The notes below the pieces were generated by a model. The model saw only the letters and a list, made by a program, of their open reading frames with translations, did not search any database and was not told the origin of the DNA. This document shows, one piece after another, positions 13,771 through 22,955 of a DNA stretch of 41,632 nt; positions within the stretch are counted from its first letter, which is position 1; each line of letters begins with the position of its first letter. The stretch comes from Novosphingobium naphthalenivorans NBRC 102051. Its GTDB lineage: Bacteria > Pseudomonadota > Alphaproteobacteria > Sphingomonadales > Sphingomonadaceae. The stretch covers positions 1-41,632 of the forward strand of contig NZ_BCTX01000044.1 in the NCBI RefSeq assembly GCF_001590985.1, given 5' to 3'. The position numbers and the translations under genes were made by a program.

Positions 13771-14664
13771 TTAGGGCGAAGCGGTTTCTTCAAATGTTGC
13801 GCGTTTAGTCGCTGTTTGACGCCATGCCGTGGCAGGATAAACGATGCCCGCGAAGTAGAGCGGCATCAAGGTGAGTGCCCAATAGAAATTCTGTTCCCGC
13901 GCGAACAGCATTTCCAATGCGGCAAATCCTGAAAACCAAAGCAAGGCAGTGCTGTCTCTGTACCAGCCTGCAAGCGGCAGCAGGGCCACAGGAACGGCGA
14001 GCCAGAATGGCAGCAGTTGAAGTGCGCTGACTTGGTTTAGGTCGCTGGCAAGTCCGGCAGGGCCGCGCATGCCGTGCCATCCTTGCGAGTGGAGGTCGCC
14101 CGGTTGCCAGGTCTGCATGACAGCGGCGGCGTGCAGCGCCATGATTGTGGCGAAGCCGGCGGCTACAATTGCGGCGGCAGTGACTGTGCGCCAGTCACGT
14201 TTCCAGGCGGCTGTTGCCGCGGTTGCGGCGACAAACAGGATCGCAAATTCCCGGAAAACAAGGGCCGCTGCAGCGCAGGCAAGGCGCTTGCGCCCCTCCA
14301 GGCCGAGGGCAAGCCCAATCAGTAACCCGCACCAGAGTTCACCGAAAAAGATTGAAGTGACACTGATCGAGGGGACCGCTGATATGCCGACGATCAACAG
14401 GAATGCGATTCTGATGCCCAGCGGTGCTGTCCTTAAGCGATGTAACCACACGGCGAGTACCGCGGCGAACAGGCTGTAGGCCAGCAGCAGCATGAATGTT
14501 TGGCCTAAGGTCGCGTAAAGCCAGGCAATCGTCGGCAGGCGTACCGTGAAAAAGGGATGGGTTGGATATCCGTTTTCCAGTTGAAGGCGTGTTGCGGCGG
14601 CATAGTAGTTTTCGCCACTGGCTGTGGATTGTGCGATTGATCTGTATAAGTCGATATCGTGCAT
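13771..14664 (-). CDS. Polytopic membrane protein, possible glycosyltransferase
   Basis: A 297-residue protein with about eight hydrophobic segments. The N-terminus DIDLYRSIAQSTASGENYY, followed by YPTHPFFTVRLPT, resembles the first periplasmic loop of GT-C type transferases (GT87-like), where an acidic pair before the loop is catalytic. Such proteins are usually longer and begin with a membrane helix; here no such helix precedes the ATG, and the frame is open upstream to about 14762 without a standard start, so the N-terminus may be shortened. Codon bias is weaker than in neighbours. It is convergent with ubiK. The function is uncertain. Confidence 0.65.
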   Translation of the reverse strand: MHDIDLYRSIAQSTASGENYYAAATRLQLENGYPTHPFFTVRLPTIAWLYATLGQTFMLLLAYSLFAAVLAVWLHRLRTAPLGIRIAFLLIVGISAVPSISVTSIFFGELWCGLLIGLALGLEGRKRLACAAAALVFREFAILFVAATAATAAWKRDWRTVTAAAIVAAGFATIMALHAAAVMQTWQPGDLHSQGWHGMRGPAGLASDLNQVSALQLLPFWLAVPVALLPLAGWYRDSTALLWFSGFAALEMLFAREQNFYWALTLMPLYFAGIVYPATAWRQTATKRATFEETASP

Positions 14665-14839
14665 GAGGATGACCGGCTCTTGCAGTCTTTCAGAAGCTGC
14701 ATTTTGTCGTGAACGTCTTTTTGAATTTTGAATGTATATGCCAGAATGGTCGGAAATTCTTTAAAGTTCAAGGCAATGAGTACTCGTTGAGGATTAGAAC
14801 ATAGTTGCAGGCTGACCGGCAACCGTTCAAACACGCCCC

Positions 14840-15445
14840 ATGCATTTTCGCGCGCCCGCTCTTGTTTGCGCCACGCACCCGCACGGCGAGACGGCCGTCA
14901 TTGCGCGGCTGCTGACGGCCGGGCACGGGCTTGTCGCGGCCTATGTCGCCGGGGGCAGGGGGCGGCAGCTGCGTCCGGTGCTGATTCCCGGCAACGTGGT
15001 CGAGGTGGAAGTGCGCTCGAAAACGGAAAGTCAGCTTCCTTTCGCTCGCGTCGAATTGCTGCAGAGCCGAGGTCCTTGGCTGACCGAACCCTTGCCTGCC
15101 GCAGCCATTGCCTGGGTGACGGCGCTTACCGCGTCTGCCTTGCCCGAACGGCATCCCTATCCAGCCCTGCACGAGGCCCTGTCCGCCCTGATCGAGGCGG
15201 TGTGCGTGGCGCCCTCGGCGCGCGGCTGGGCCATGGCGCTGCTGTCCTATGAAGTGCTGCTGCTGCGCGAACTGGGGTATGGAGTTCCGGTCCGGCGTCC
15301 GGAGCAGGCGGACTGGGGGGCGATTCTCGATGCTTTCGATCGCATCGGGCGCGAATTGGCGCGCTACCCGCTTGCCGATCGCCGCAGAGACGTTATGGCG
15401 GCGCGCGACTTGCTGCGCGAGCGGCTGAAGCGGATCGAAGGCTGA
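14840..15445 (+). CDS. recO: DNA repair protein RecO
   Basis: A 201-residue RecO, the mediator that with RecR loads RecA on SSB-coated gaps. The N-terminal OB fold ([20 protein letters not shown]) is followed by a helical domain. The zinc-binding Cys cluster of many RecO proteins is missing, as is usual in sphingomonads, and the protein is shorter than the E. coli form. The start at ATG 14840 is preceded by poor ribosome-site sequence. It ends five bases before leuB, so the two genes are likely co-transcribed. Confidence 0.87.
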   Translation: MHFRAPALVCATHPHGETAVIARLLTAGHGLVAAYVAGGRGRQLRPVLIPGNVVEVEVRSKTESQLPFARVELLQSRGPWLTEPLPAAAIAWVTALTASALPERHPYPALHEALSALIEAVCVAPSARGWAMALLSYEVLLLRELGYGVPVRRPEQADWGAILDAFDRIGRELARYPLADRRRDVMAARDLLRERLKRIEG

Positions 15446-15450
15446 CACTC

Positions 15451-16509
15451 ATGACGAAGAACTCCCTGCGCATCGCGGTTTTTGCCGGTGACGGAATCGG
15501 CCCCGAAGTGACCGAGCAGGCCGTGCGCGTGCTCGAAAAGCTCGGCCTGGAAGGTCTTGAGCTGGTCGAGGGCGATGTTGGCGGCATGGCCTATTACAAG
15601 CACGGCCACCCGCTTCCGCCGCAGACGCTGGAAATTGCCCGCTCGGCCGATGCGATCCTGTTCGGTGCGGTCGGCGATTTCTCGTGCGATCACCTTGAGC
15701 GCCATCTGCGCCCCGAACAGGCGATCTTGGGGTTGCGCAAGGCGCTGGGCCTCTTCGCCAACTTGCGCCCGGCGCGCGTGTTCCCCGGCCTTGAGGACCT
15801 CACCACGCTGCGCCCCGAAGTGGCCCGCAAGATCGACCTGCTGATCGTGCGCGAGCTCAACGGCGATGTCTATTTCGGCGAAAAGGGTATGCGCACGCTG
15901 CCCGACGGCCGCCGTCAGGGCTGGGATGTGATGTCCTACGCCGAAGACGAAGTGCGCCGCATCGCGCACACCGGCTTCACTGCCGCGATGGGGCGCTCGA
16001 AGAAGCTGTGCTCGGTGGACAAGGCCAATGTGCTCGAAACCTCGCAACTCTGGCGCGACGTGATGATCGAGGTGTCGAAGGAATACCCCGAAGTCGAACT
16101 CAGCCACATGTACGTCGACAATGCGGCGATGCAGCTGGTGAAGAACCCGGGCCAGTTCGACGTGGTCGTCACCGGCAATCTCTTCGGCGATATCCTGAGT
16201 GATCAGGCCAGCATGTGCGTCGGTTCCATCGGCCTGCTCGCTTCGGCCAGCCTCGCCGAGGGGACTTATGGCCTCTACGAGCCGATCCACGGCTCCGCGC
16301 CCGACATCGCGGGCAAGGGCCTTGCCAATCCCATGGCGGCGATCCTGTCCGCCGCAATGCTGCTGCGCCACTCGCTGGGGCTTGAGGAGCAGGCCGTGCG
16401 TATCGAGAATGCCGTTGCAGGAGCACTGGCAGCAGGCGTAAAGGGCGGCGACCTGGGTGGTTCGGCCGGAACGCTGGAAATCGGTGACGCGGTGGTCGAA
16501 CGGCTCTAA
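15451..16509 (+). CDS. leuB: 3-isopropylmalate dehydrogenase
   Basis: A 352-residue enzyme of leucine synthesis that oxidatively decarboxylates 3-isopropylmalate with NAD and Mg or Mn. Family signatures are [20 protein letters not shown] at the N-terminus, [42 protein letters not shown] (metal and substrate ligands), [15 protein letters not shown] and [18 protein letters not shown] (adenine pocket). Length is normal. It sits five bases after recO; other leu genes are not in the window. No leader peptide or attenuator was seen before it. Confidence 0.95.
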   Translation: MTKNSLRIAVFAGDGIGPEVTEQAVRVLEKLGLEGLELVEGDVGGMAYYKHGHPLPPQTLEIARSADAILFGAVGDFSCDHLERHLRPEQAILGLRKALGLFANLRPARVFPGLEDLTTLRPEVARKIDLLIVRELNGDVYFGEKGMRTLPDGRRQGWDVMSYAEDEVRRIAHTGFTAAMGRSKKLCSVDKANVLETSQLWRDVMIEVSKEYPEVELSHMYVDNAAMQLVKNPGQFDVVVTGNLFGDILSDQASMCVGSIGLLASASLAEGTYGLYEPIHGSAPDIAGKGLANPMAAILSAAMLLRHSLGLEEQAVRIENAVAGALAAGVKGGDLGGSAGTLEIGDAVVERL

Positions 16510-16548
16510 TAAGGCTTTTTTGATCTTTACCGCCTAAATACGGGACGC

Positions 16549-17739
16549 ATGAACATTACCAGTTCCGAACTCGCCCAGGCGGCGAATGCTGCCGCAGACG
16601 CTGCCGACCGCCCGCTGGAGCTGGCGGTCGTGCTGCCGACGTATAATGAGCGCAAGAACATCGCGACCATGGTCGCGCGTCTCGACAAGGCGCTCAAGGG
16701 TATCGCCTGGGAAGCCATCTTCGTTGACGACAACAGCCCGGACGGGACGTCGGACGAGGCGCGCCACCTGTCGCTGACCGATCCGCGCGTGCGCTGCATC
16801 CAGCGCATCGGCCGCCGTGGGCTGGCCAGCGCGGCGATCGAAGGCATGTGTTCCACTGCGGCGCCGGTCGTGGCGGTGATGGACGCAGACCACCAGCACG
16901 ATCCGGAACTGCTGCCGCAGATGCTGAAGGCCGTGACCTCGGGCGAATACGATCTGGCTTATGCCTCGCGCTTTGCCGAAGGGGCCAGTACCGAGGCCTG
17001 GGGGCGCCCGGACCGGGTGAAGGCCTCCGGACTTGCCAACAAGATCGCCAACAAAGTGACCGGGGTCGAACTCACCGATCCGATGAGCGGCTATTTCATG
17101 CTGCGCACGGAAACCTTGCGCAATGACGCGCACCGCCTGTCCGGCGTGGGTTTCAAGATCCTGCTCGACATCCTCGCCACGGTCGAGAGGCCGCTGCGCG
17201 TCAAGGAATTCCCTCTCAACTTCGCCGCCCGTGCGGAAGGCGAAAGCAAGCTGGACCAGACCGTCGTGTTCGAATTCCTCGTAGGCCTTTACGACAAGTG
17301 GCTTGGCCGCATCATCCCGACCCGCTTCGCGCTGTTCGGCACGGTCGGCGCAATGGGCGTGGCGGTGCAGTTCGCCGCGCTGTGGCTGGTGCTCAGCGTG
17401 TTTCTGGGCGAGCGTTTCGTCTATGGTCACTGGGAGACGGGCCGCACGACCTTCATCGTCGCCAATACTGTGGCCGCGGCCGTAGCGATGACGTTCAACT
17501 TCGTGCTGAACAACGAACTGACCTATTCCGACAAGCGCCTGCGCGGCTTCGGCCCGCTGATGCGCGGTTGGGCGCAGTTCGGCGTCACCTGCTCGCTGGG
17601 CTTGCTCACCAATGTCGGTGCGGCGGCGGTGCTCAAGAGCGTCGGTATCCATGATATTCTGGCGGTGGTGACGGGCATTGTTCTGGGTGCTGTGTGGAAC
17701 TTCGCGCTTTCGTCCAAGTTCGTCTGGGGCAAGTACTGA
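16549..17739 (+). CDS. GT2-GtrA fusion: polyprenyl-phosphate hexose synthase and flippase-like domain
   Basis: A 396-residue two-domain protein. Residues 23-245 form a DPM1-like GT2 glycosyltransferase (VVLPTYNERKNI, the FVDDNSPDGTSD nucleotide site, VMDADHQHDPELL with the metal-binding DxD, DPMSGYFMLR). Residues about 262-392 form a GtrA domain with four membrane segments (RFALFGTVGAMGVAVQF, then TFNFVLNNELTY). Such fusions make undecaprenyl-phosphate-linked mannose or glucose and help move it across the inner membrane. The PMT-type transferase 800 bases downstream could use this donor (inference). It starts 39 bases after leuB. Confidence 0.88.
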   Translation: MNITSSELAQAANAAADAADRPLELAVVLPTYNERKNIATMVARLDKALKGIAWEAIFVDDNSPDGTSDEARHLSLTDPRVRCIQRIGRRGLASAAIEGMCSTAAPVVAVMDADHQHDPELLPQMLKAVTSGEYDLAYASRFAEGASTEAWGRPDRVKASGLANKIANKVTGVELTDPMSGYFMLRTETLRNDAHRLSGVGFKILLDILATVERPLRVKEFPLNFAARAEGESKLDQTVVFEFLVGLYDKWLGRIIPTRFALFGTVGAMGVAVQFAALWLVLSVFLGERFVYGHWETGRTTFIVANTVAAAVAMTFNFVLNNELTYSDKRLRGFGPLMRGWAQFGVTCSLGLLTNVGAAAVLKSVGIHDILAVVTGIVLGAVWNFALSSKFVWGKY

Positions 17740-17760
17740 GCACCATGTGCCATTTGTCGG

Positions 17761-17792
17761 TTCCGGTAGGCTGTCTGCCGGAATCGTTTTGA
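17761..17792 (+). terminator. Probable intrinsic terminator after the GT2-GtrA gene
   Basis: The arms ttccgg and ccggaa, with further partial pairing inside, are followed by tcgtttt. It lies about 20 bases after the stop codon at 17739. The short U-tract makes this a moderate-quality terminator. Confidence 0.5.
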
Positions 17793-17846
17793 GTATTTTC
17801 AAGTAATCGTCTCTTCGCCCGCCACCACATAAGCGGGAGAAGTTTG

Positions 17847-18332
17847 ATGATCTTTCACCTTTCCATTGATGCGCGCGATCCGCAGCGTGTCGCAACGGTT
17901 CTGGCCGAGTTGCTGGGCGGCAAGGCCACGCCGTTTCCGCCAGTCGCTCAGGGTAGCTGGGTTGCCCATGCCGGGGACGACCGCAACACGCTGGTCGAAG
18001 TCTATCCGCGCGGCACCGAACTGGTCGAGGCGCCGGGCGATGCCGACGCCGTCGGCGTACCGGGATACGACCGCCTGAGCGCAACGCACTTCGCGATGGC
18101 GACCCGGCTCGATCAGGCCGCTGTCTTCGCGATCGCCATGCGCGAGGGTTGGCCGGCCAAGTATCGCAAGCGCGGCGGCGCTTTCGGTGTCATCGAGATG
18201 TGGATCGAGAGCGATCGTATGCTCGAAGTCCTGACGGACGAGATGCAGGCGGAATATCTCTCGACGATGACTCTGGCCAACTGGGAAGACATGCTTGTCC
18301 ATGGCGATGAAAGGCATCGTATCCCGGCATAG
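17847..18332 (+). CDS. VOC-like hypothetical protein
   Basis: A 161-residue protein that begins MIFHLSIDARDPQRVATVLA, the typical start of a glyoxalase/VOC beta-alpha-beta unit. It has a second half starting near THFAMATRLDQAAVFAIA. Classic metal ligands of glyoxalase I are not obvious, so it may be a non-catalytic or divergent VOC member. ATG 17847 has CGGGAGAAG upstream; a TTG one codon earlier is unlikely. It is a single gene between a terminator-like hairpin and a palindromic repeat. No substrate can be assigned. Confidence 0.65.
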   Translation: MIFHLSIDARDPQRVATVLAELLGGKATPFPPVAQGSWVAHAGDDRNTLVEVYPRGTELVEAPGDADAVGVPGYDRLSATHFAMATRLDQAAVFAIAMREGWPAKYRKRGGAFGVIEMWIESDRMLEVLTDEMQAEYLSTMTLANWEDMLVHGDERHRIPA

Positions 18333-18340
18333 CGGCCATT

Positions 18341-18493
18341 CCCCTTCCTCTTTAGAGGAGGGGAGCGAGACTTGGGCCTGCGCAGCAGGTCTTAGTCGCA
18401 GCAGGTCTTAGTCGCAGCGGGGTGGTGCAGCGGCGAGGCGCGACACTTGCGTATCGTCACCACCCCCAACCCCCTTCTCTGAAGAGGAGGGGG
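18341..18493. repeat. Composite palindromic intergenic repeat with 16-bp tandem duplication
   Basis: Three nested features fill the gap between convergent genes: a hairpin, ccccttcctctttagagg with aggggag (18341-18365); a similar one, cccccttctctgaagagg with aggggg (18470-18493); and between them complementary arms ggggtggtg (about 18419) and caccacccc (about 18458). A perfect direct repeat of agcaggtcttagtcgc occurs at 18384-18399 and 18400-18415. The layout resembles dispersed REP-type elements common in sphingomonad genomes. It may also stop transcription from both flanking genes. Confidence 0.6.
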
Positions 18494-18519
18494 CTTTCAA
18501 CCACCGTCCAGCGGGCTCC

Positions 18520-19803
18520 CTAACGCCAGGTCGGCAGCCACATCCACAAGTTGTAGGCATCCTTGTACGGCAACGGCGCGCCCGAGATGATCGGGTAGAA
18601 TACCGCGAACATCAGCAGCGAGAGCACCATCGATCCGGTCGCCACCATGCGCCAGCGGTCGCGGCGCTGCCACAGCGCGTCGAGCCACAGACCCATCAGT
18701 CCCATCAGGAATGCGCCGGACAGCAGGTAGTGATAGTAGAACTGCACCGGCTTGCCGTTGAGCGCCCACATGGCAAGGCACACGGCATAGAGCACGATCA
18801 GCGCCAGCGCATCATAGCGATGGCGGAACAGCATGGCCCACAGGCCCCACAGCAGTGCTGCCAGCCCGGCGAGCATCGAGAACGGATTGCCGATCATAAC
18901 GATCCCGCGCTGGGCGCCGTCGATGTCCTTGAACAAGTACCAGATCACCCGCCAGTTCACGACCCACTGATACCACAGGCTCTGGTAGGGGTGCGGCTTC
19001 CTGACGCTGTCTTGCAGCTTGATCATGTATTTGTGGTGGCCGATGAAATCGAGCGGGTTCACCGGACGGTCGGCGTAGAACATCGCGGGCAGGAACGTCA
19101 GCCAGTACACCGCGAGCGGGAACAGCCCCAGCCACAGAGTGGCTTCGGCCAGCGAAATGCCCTTGATCGGCCCGGCGCCCTTGCGGCCGATGAGGAAGAT
19201 TCCGCGCTCGCGGATGCGCAGGATCAGGAAGGCGAGGCCCGGCATCATCAGCGCCGGGGCACTGCTCCACTTGGCGCCGAGCGAGAGGCCAAGCGCGATG
19301 CCGCTCAGCACCAGGTGCATTCGTGCGATTCCGGTCGAACGGGCGCGCAGCGCCGCGGCGAATTGCCACAGGCCGGCCATGCACATCCCCGCTTCCATCA
19401 TGTCGAGCATGGCGATGCGGCTCTGGATGAACCACATGCAGTTTGTAGCCAGCAGGGCCGTGGCCGCCACTGTCGCCGCGCGGCGACGGGAGAGGTGCCA
19501 GATCAGCCGCGAGAAGCCGAACAGGCCCAGCGTGCCGAACAGCACCGGGCCGAGGCGCCAGGCCAGCGGGCGGTCCCCCAGGAAATGGATGCAGGCCGCA
19601 ATCACTTCCTTGCCGAACATCGGGTGTTCGCGGTTGGCGGGGATCAGGTCCAGCAGCTTGAGCGCAGCCGGGACGTAATGCACTTCATCGAAATAGTAGG
19701 CAGACGGGATTTCCACCCGCCACAGCGCCAGCATGAGGAAGAGCGCGGTGATGCCCAGGCACCAGCCGATCGGGTCTCGGGCTTTTCGGGGGGATAGCGG
19801 CAT
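18520..19803 (-). CDS. PMT-family protein mannosyltransferase
   Basis: A 427-residue polytopic GT-C enzyme of the dolichyl-phosphate-mannose protein mannosyltransferase family (GT39). The first periplasmic loop contains YYFDEVHYVPAAL, whose Asp-Glu pair is the expected catalytic and metal site, followed by REHPMFGKEVIAA. About ten membrane segments and the C-terminal WMWLPTWR are visible. Bacterial PMTs transfer mannose from polyprenyl-phosphate to Ser/Thr of proteins crossing the membrane. The nearby GT2-GtrA protein could supply the lipid donor. It is convergent with the VOC-like gene and divergent from metZ. Confidence 0.87.
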   Translation of the reverse strand: MPLSPRKARDPIGWCLGITALFLMLALWRVEIPSAYYFDEVHYVPAALKLLDLIPANREHPMFGKEVIAACIHFLGDRPLAWRLGPVLFGTLGLFGFSRLIWHLSRRRAATVAATALLATNCMWFIQSRIAMLDMMEAGMCMAGLWQFAAALRARSTGIARMHLVLSGIALGLSLGAKWSSAPALMMPGLAFLILRIRERGIFLIGRKGAGPIKGISLAEATLWLGLFPLAVYWLTFLPAMFYADRPVNPLDFIGHHKYMIKLQDSVRKPHPYQSLWYQWVVNWRVIWYLFKDIDGAQRGIVMIGNPFSMLAGLAALLWGLWAMLFRHRYDALALIVLYAVCLAMWALNGKPVQFYYHYLLSGAFLMGLMGLWLDALWQRRDRWRMVATGSMVLSLLMFAVFYPIISGAPLPYKDAYNLWMWLPTWR

Positions 19804-19910
19804 TGGTCGTGCGGGATAGCACGAACGCGGCTCTCCGCAAGAGCGCTTGAAGAGCGTCTGGCGCGGCTACCGCTTGCCTTGCATCCCGCGCGCTCCTAGA
19901 GGCCGGAACC

Positions 19911-21119
19911 ATGAAACGCACGACCGGACAGGACCGCACCCAGACCCGCAACTGGCGCCCCGCCACCCGCGCAATCCGCGGGGGGACCTGGCGTTCGGAA
20001 ATGGGCGAGACGAGCGAAGCGCTCTTCCTCACCTCGGGCTATTGCTACGACGATGCCGCCACGGTCGCGGCACGTTTCTCTGGCGAGCAGGACGGCATGA
20101 CCTACTCGCGCCTGCAGAACCCGACCGTGGCGATGCTGGAAGAGCGGATCGCGCTGCTCGAAGGCGCCGAGGCGTGCCGCACGCAGGCTTCGGGCATGGC
20201 GGCGATGACGGCGGCGCTGCTGTGTCAGCTTTCGGCGGGCGATCACATGGTTTCGGCCCGCGCCGCGTTCGGATCGTGCCGCTGGCTGGGCGACAGCCTG
20301 CTGCCGCGCTTCGGCATCGATGTGACGGTGGTCGATGCGCGCGACACCGCTGCGTGGGAAGCGGCGATCCGCCCCAACACTAAGGTCTTCTTCTTCGAGA
20401 CCCCGGCCAACCCGACGATGGACGTGGCCGATCTCGAAGCCATTGCGCAAATCGCGAAAGCCCACGGCATCACCACCGTGGTCGACAATGCCTTCTGCTC
20501 GCCCGCGCTGCAGCGGCCGATGGAATTCGGCATCGATGTCGTCGCCTATTCGGCTACCAAGCTGATGGACGGGCAGGGCCGCGTGCTGGCCGGCGCCGTG
20601 TGCGGCAGCGAGGAATTCATCAACGACAAGCTGCTGCCGTTCCAGCGCAACACGGGTCCGAACCTCTCGCCGTTCAACGCCTGGGTCGTGCTCAAGGGGC
20701 TGGAGACGCTCGACCTGCGCGCCAAGAAGCAGAGCGAGAATGCTCTCAAGGTCGGTCAGTTCCTCGAAGGCCGCGTGCCGGTGATCCTGCATCCCTGGCT
20801 CGCCAGCCACCCGCAGCAGACGCTGGCGCAAAAGCAGATGGATGCCTGCGGTCCGATTTTCAGCTTCGTGCTCGACGGTGGTCGCGCGCAGGCCCATGCC
20901 TTGCTCGATGCGCTTCAACTCATCGATATTTCGAACAACATCGGCGACTCGCGTTCGCTGATGTGCCATCCTGCCTCCACGACGCACCACAACATGGGGC
21001 CGGAGGGCCGCGAAGCGATGGGAATCGGGGAAGGCATGCTGCGCATCAACGTCGGTCTCGAAGATGCCGATGATCTGATCGAGGATCTTGATCAGGCCCT
21101 GACCAAGGCGGGCCTCTGA
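19911..21119 (+). CDS. metZ: O-succinylhomoserine sulfhydrylase
   Basis: A 402-residue Cys/Met-metabolism PLP enzyme that makes homocysteine from O-succinylhomoserine and sulfide. Key segments are TYSRLQNPTVAMLEERIALL, the glycine-rich ASGMAAMTAALL, FFETPANPTMDVADL, VVDNAFCSPAL and the PLP lysine Lys217 in YSATKLMDGQGR. The N-terminus NWRPATRAIRGG is typical of alphaproteobacterial MetZ rather than MetB or MetC. No SAM-II riboswitch elements were seen in the 107 bases upstream. Its stop codon overlaps the apparent CTG start of the histidine kinase that follows. Confidence 0.93.
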   Translation: MKRTTGQDRTQTRNWRPATRAIRGGTWRSEMGETSEALFLTSGYCYDDAATVAARFSGEQDGMTYSRLQNPTVAMLEERIALLEGAEACRTQASGMAAMTAALLCQLSAGDHMVSARAAFGSCRWLGDSLLPRFGIDVTVVDARDTAAWEAAIRPNTKVFFFETPANPTMDVADLEAIAQIAKAHGITTVVDNAFCSPALQRPMEFGIDVVAYSATKLMDGQGRVLAGAVCGSEEFINDKLLPFQRNTGPNLSPFNAWVVLKGLETLDLRAKKQSENALKVGQFLEGRVPVILHPWLASHPQQTLAQKQMDACGPIFSFVLDGGRAQAHALLDALQLIDISNNIGDSRSLMCHPASTTHHNMGPEGREAMGIGEGMLRINVGLEDADDLIEDLDQALTKAGL

Positions 21120-22471
21120 ACGCGGCCGATCCCGGCGCAGATCCCGCGGCGCTGCTCGCCGCAATCGTCGAATCGAGCGACGATGCGATTGTCGGCAAGA
21201 CGCTCGACGGCCGCATCCTGAGCTGGAACGCAGCGGCCGAACGTATCTTCGGCTGGCCTGCCGGCGAAATCATCGGCCGCAATGTGCGCACGCTGATCCC
21301 GGCGGACCGCCAGGACGAGGAAGATGCTATCATCGCCAGCATCAGCCGCGGCGAGCGCATGCCCTCGTTCGAGACGGTCCGCCAGCGCAAGGACGGCAGT
21401 CTGGTCAATGTCGCGGTCACCGTCTCGCCGGTGCGCGATGCCGAGGGCAGGGTGGTCGCCGCAAGCAAGATCGCGCGCGACATGTCCGAGAGCATCAGCA
21501 TCCAGAACCGGCTTGCGCTCAGCGAGGAGCGTTTCCGCCTGCTGGCCGACAACATGAGCCAGCTTGCCTGGATTGCCGACAAGGACGGCTGGATCTTCTG
21601 GTACAACCAGCGCTGGTTCGACTACACCGGCACGACGCTGGATCAGATGGAAGGCTGGGGCTGGCGGGCGGTCCACCATCCCGACCATGCCGACCGGGTG
21701 GTCGAAAAGATCAGCCAGCATTTTGCGTCGGGTGAAGACTGGGAAGATACTTTCCCGCTACGCAGTGCCGAGGGAGAATGGCGCTGGTTTCTCTCGCGCG
21801 CGAAGCCGATCCGCGACGATAAGGGGGGCGTGATCTGCTGGTTCGGCACCAATACCGACGTGACCGAAATGCGCGAGGCGGAGGCGCAGATCGAGCTGCT
21901 GCTGCAGGAAGTGAACCATCGCAGCAAGAACATGCTGGCAGTGGTGCAATCGCTGGCGCGCCGTTCCGACGTGGACCGGCCCGATTTCATCGAACGGCTC
22001 GAACAGCGCATACGCGGGCTCGCCGCGAATCAGGACGTGCTGGTCCGCCGCGCGTGGTCGCGCATTCCCGTGCGGGAGATGGTGGAGGCGCAGTTGCGCT
22101 CGCTGGGCGAGGCGCAGGCGCAGATCACGTGCGAGGGCCCCGAGGTGAAGCTTTCCCCCAGTGCGGCGGAAGCTCTGGCCATGGCGTTCCACGAGATGGG
22201 GACCAATGCCGTCAAGTACGGTGCGCTTTCGGTGCCAGAAGGGCTGGTCGCGATACGCTGGCGGCTGGAAGGAGAGGGCAAGGAGACCCGCTTCCGCATC
22301 GAATGGGTGGAAAGCGGCGGTCCGCCGGTCCGCGAGCCGGAGCGCAAGGGCTTCGGTTCGCGCATCATCGTCGATGTGCCGCGGGTCAAGCTCGATGCCG
22401 AAATCGTGATCGAATACGCACCCGAAGGATTTCGCTGGGTGCTGGAATGTGCCGGGCCTTCGGTCCTGTGA
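21116..22471 (+). CDS. PAS-PAS HWE-family sensor histidine kinase, probable CTG start
   Basis: A cytosolic sensor kinase of about 451 residues with no membrane segments. PAS 1 (about residues 14-130) has AAIVESSDDAIVGKTLDGRI; PAS 2 (about 139-258) has LADNMSQLAWIADKDGWIFW. The HWE kinase core begins LLLQEVNHRSKNML (His268), followed by AMAFHEMGTNAVKYGALS (N box) and RIEWVESGGPP, the defining His and WxE residues. The frame has a stop upstream inside metZ and no ATG, GTG or TTG before GTG 21284, which would cut PAS 1 in half. CTG at 21116 overlaps the metZ stop as CTGA, with AAGGCGGG seven bases upstream. The start is therefore likely CTG. No response regulator lies nearby. Confidence 0.8.
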   Translation: MNAADPGADPAALLAAIVESSDDAIVGKTLDGRILSWNAAAERIFGWPAGEIIGRNVRTLIPADRQDEEDAIIASISRGERMPSFETVRQRKDGSLVNVAVTVSPVRDAEGRVVAASKIARDMSESISIQNRLALSEERFRLLADNMSQLAWIADKDGWIFWYNQRWFDYTGTTLDQMEGWGWRAVHHPDHADRVVEKISQHFASGEDWEDTFPLRSAEGEWRWFLSRAKPIRDDKGGVICWFGTNTDVTEMREAEAQIELLLQEVNHRSKNMLAVVQSLARRSDVDRPDFIERLEQRIRGLAANQDVLVRRAWSRIPVREMVEAQLRSLGEAQAQITCEGPEVKLSPSAAEALAMAFHEMGTNAVKYGALSVPEGLVAIRWRLEGEGKETRFRIEWVESGGPPVREPERKGFGSRIIVDVPRVKLDAEIVIEYAPEGFRWVLECAGPSVL

Positions 22472-22550
22472 GGCTGCCGTGGCGACGCCTGCGATACAAG
22501 GGCGCAAAGCGGTTGTAGGTGCGCGGATTCGCCGTTAGTCTGGCCTCACC

Positions 22551-22949
22551 ATGAAGGAACTGTTCCAGCATACCGCACTCACAGACGGCGTTACGGTCCG
22601 TGTCGCTGTCAATTTCCTGCCCGAGCAATCGCGTATCGAGGCGGGCAAGTGGTTCTGGGTCTATCACATCCGTATCGAGAACGACACGCCGCACACGATG
22701 CAGCTAATTTCCCGCCACTGGCGCATTACCGATGGGCATGGCGAAGTCAGCGTGGTCGATGGCGAAGGCGTGGTGGGCGAACAGCCGGTGCTGCGCCCCG
22801 GTGCCAGCCACGACTATGTCTCGGGTTGCCCCCTCTCGACGCCGCAGGGATCGATGGAAGGGTATTATACTTTCCGCCGCACGGATGGCGTCGAGTTCAA
22901 GGCGCTGATCCCGTTCTTCCCGCTCGCGGCCCCTGCCACTGCGGGCTGA
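22551..22949 (+). CDS. apaG: ApaG-domain protein
   Basis: A 132-residue single-domain ApaG protein with an immunoglobulin-like beta fold. Typical motifs are VRVAVNFLPEQS, WFWVYHIRIENDTPHTMQLI, SRHWRITDG and the conserved GVVGEQPVLRPGASHDYVSG near the C-terminal half. ApaG is linked to Co/Mg homeostasis and Ap4A metabolism in enterobacteria; its molecular role is unsettled. The start at ATG 22551 is clear. It is convergent with the chemoreceptor gene, six bases apart. Confidence 0.92.
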   Translation: MKELFQHTALTDGVTVRVAVNFLPEQSRIEAGKWFWVYHIRIENDTPHTMQLISRHWRITDGHGEVSVVDGEGVVGEQPVLRPGASHDYVSGCPLSTPQGSMEGYYTFRRTDGVEFKALIPFFPLAAPATAG

Positions 22950-22955
22950 GGGCGT

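Noticed and set aside
18341..18493. CRISPR array
   Set aside because: The 16-bp repeats are adjacent with no spacer and number only two; no cas genes are present anywhere in the window.
19804..19910. SAM-II riboswitch before metZ
   Set aside because: This class often precedes alphaproteobacterial metZ or metA, but the conserved pseudoknot core could not be found here.
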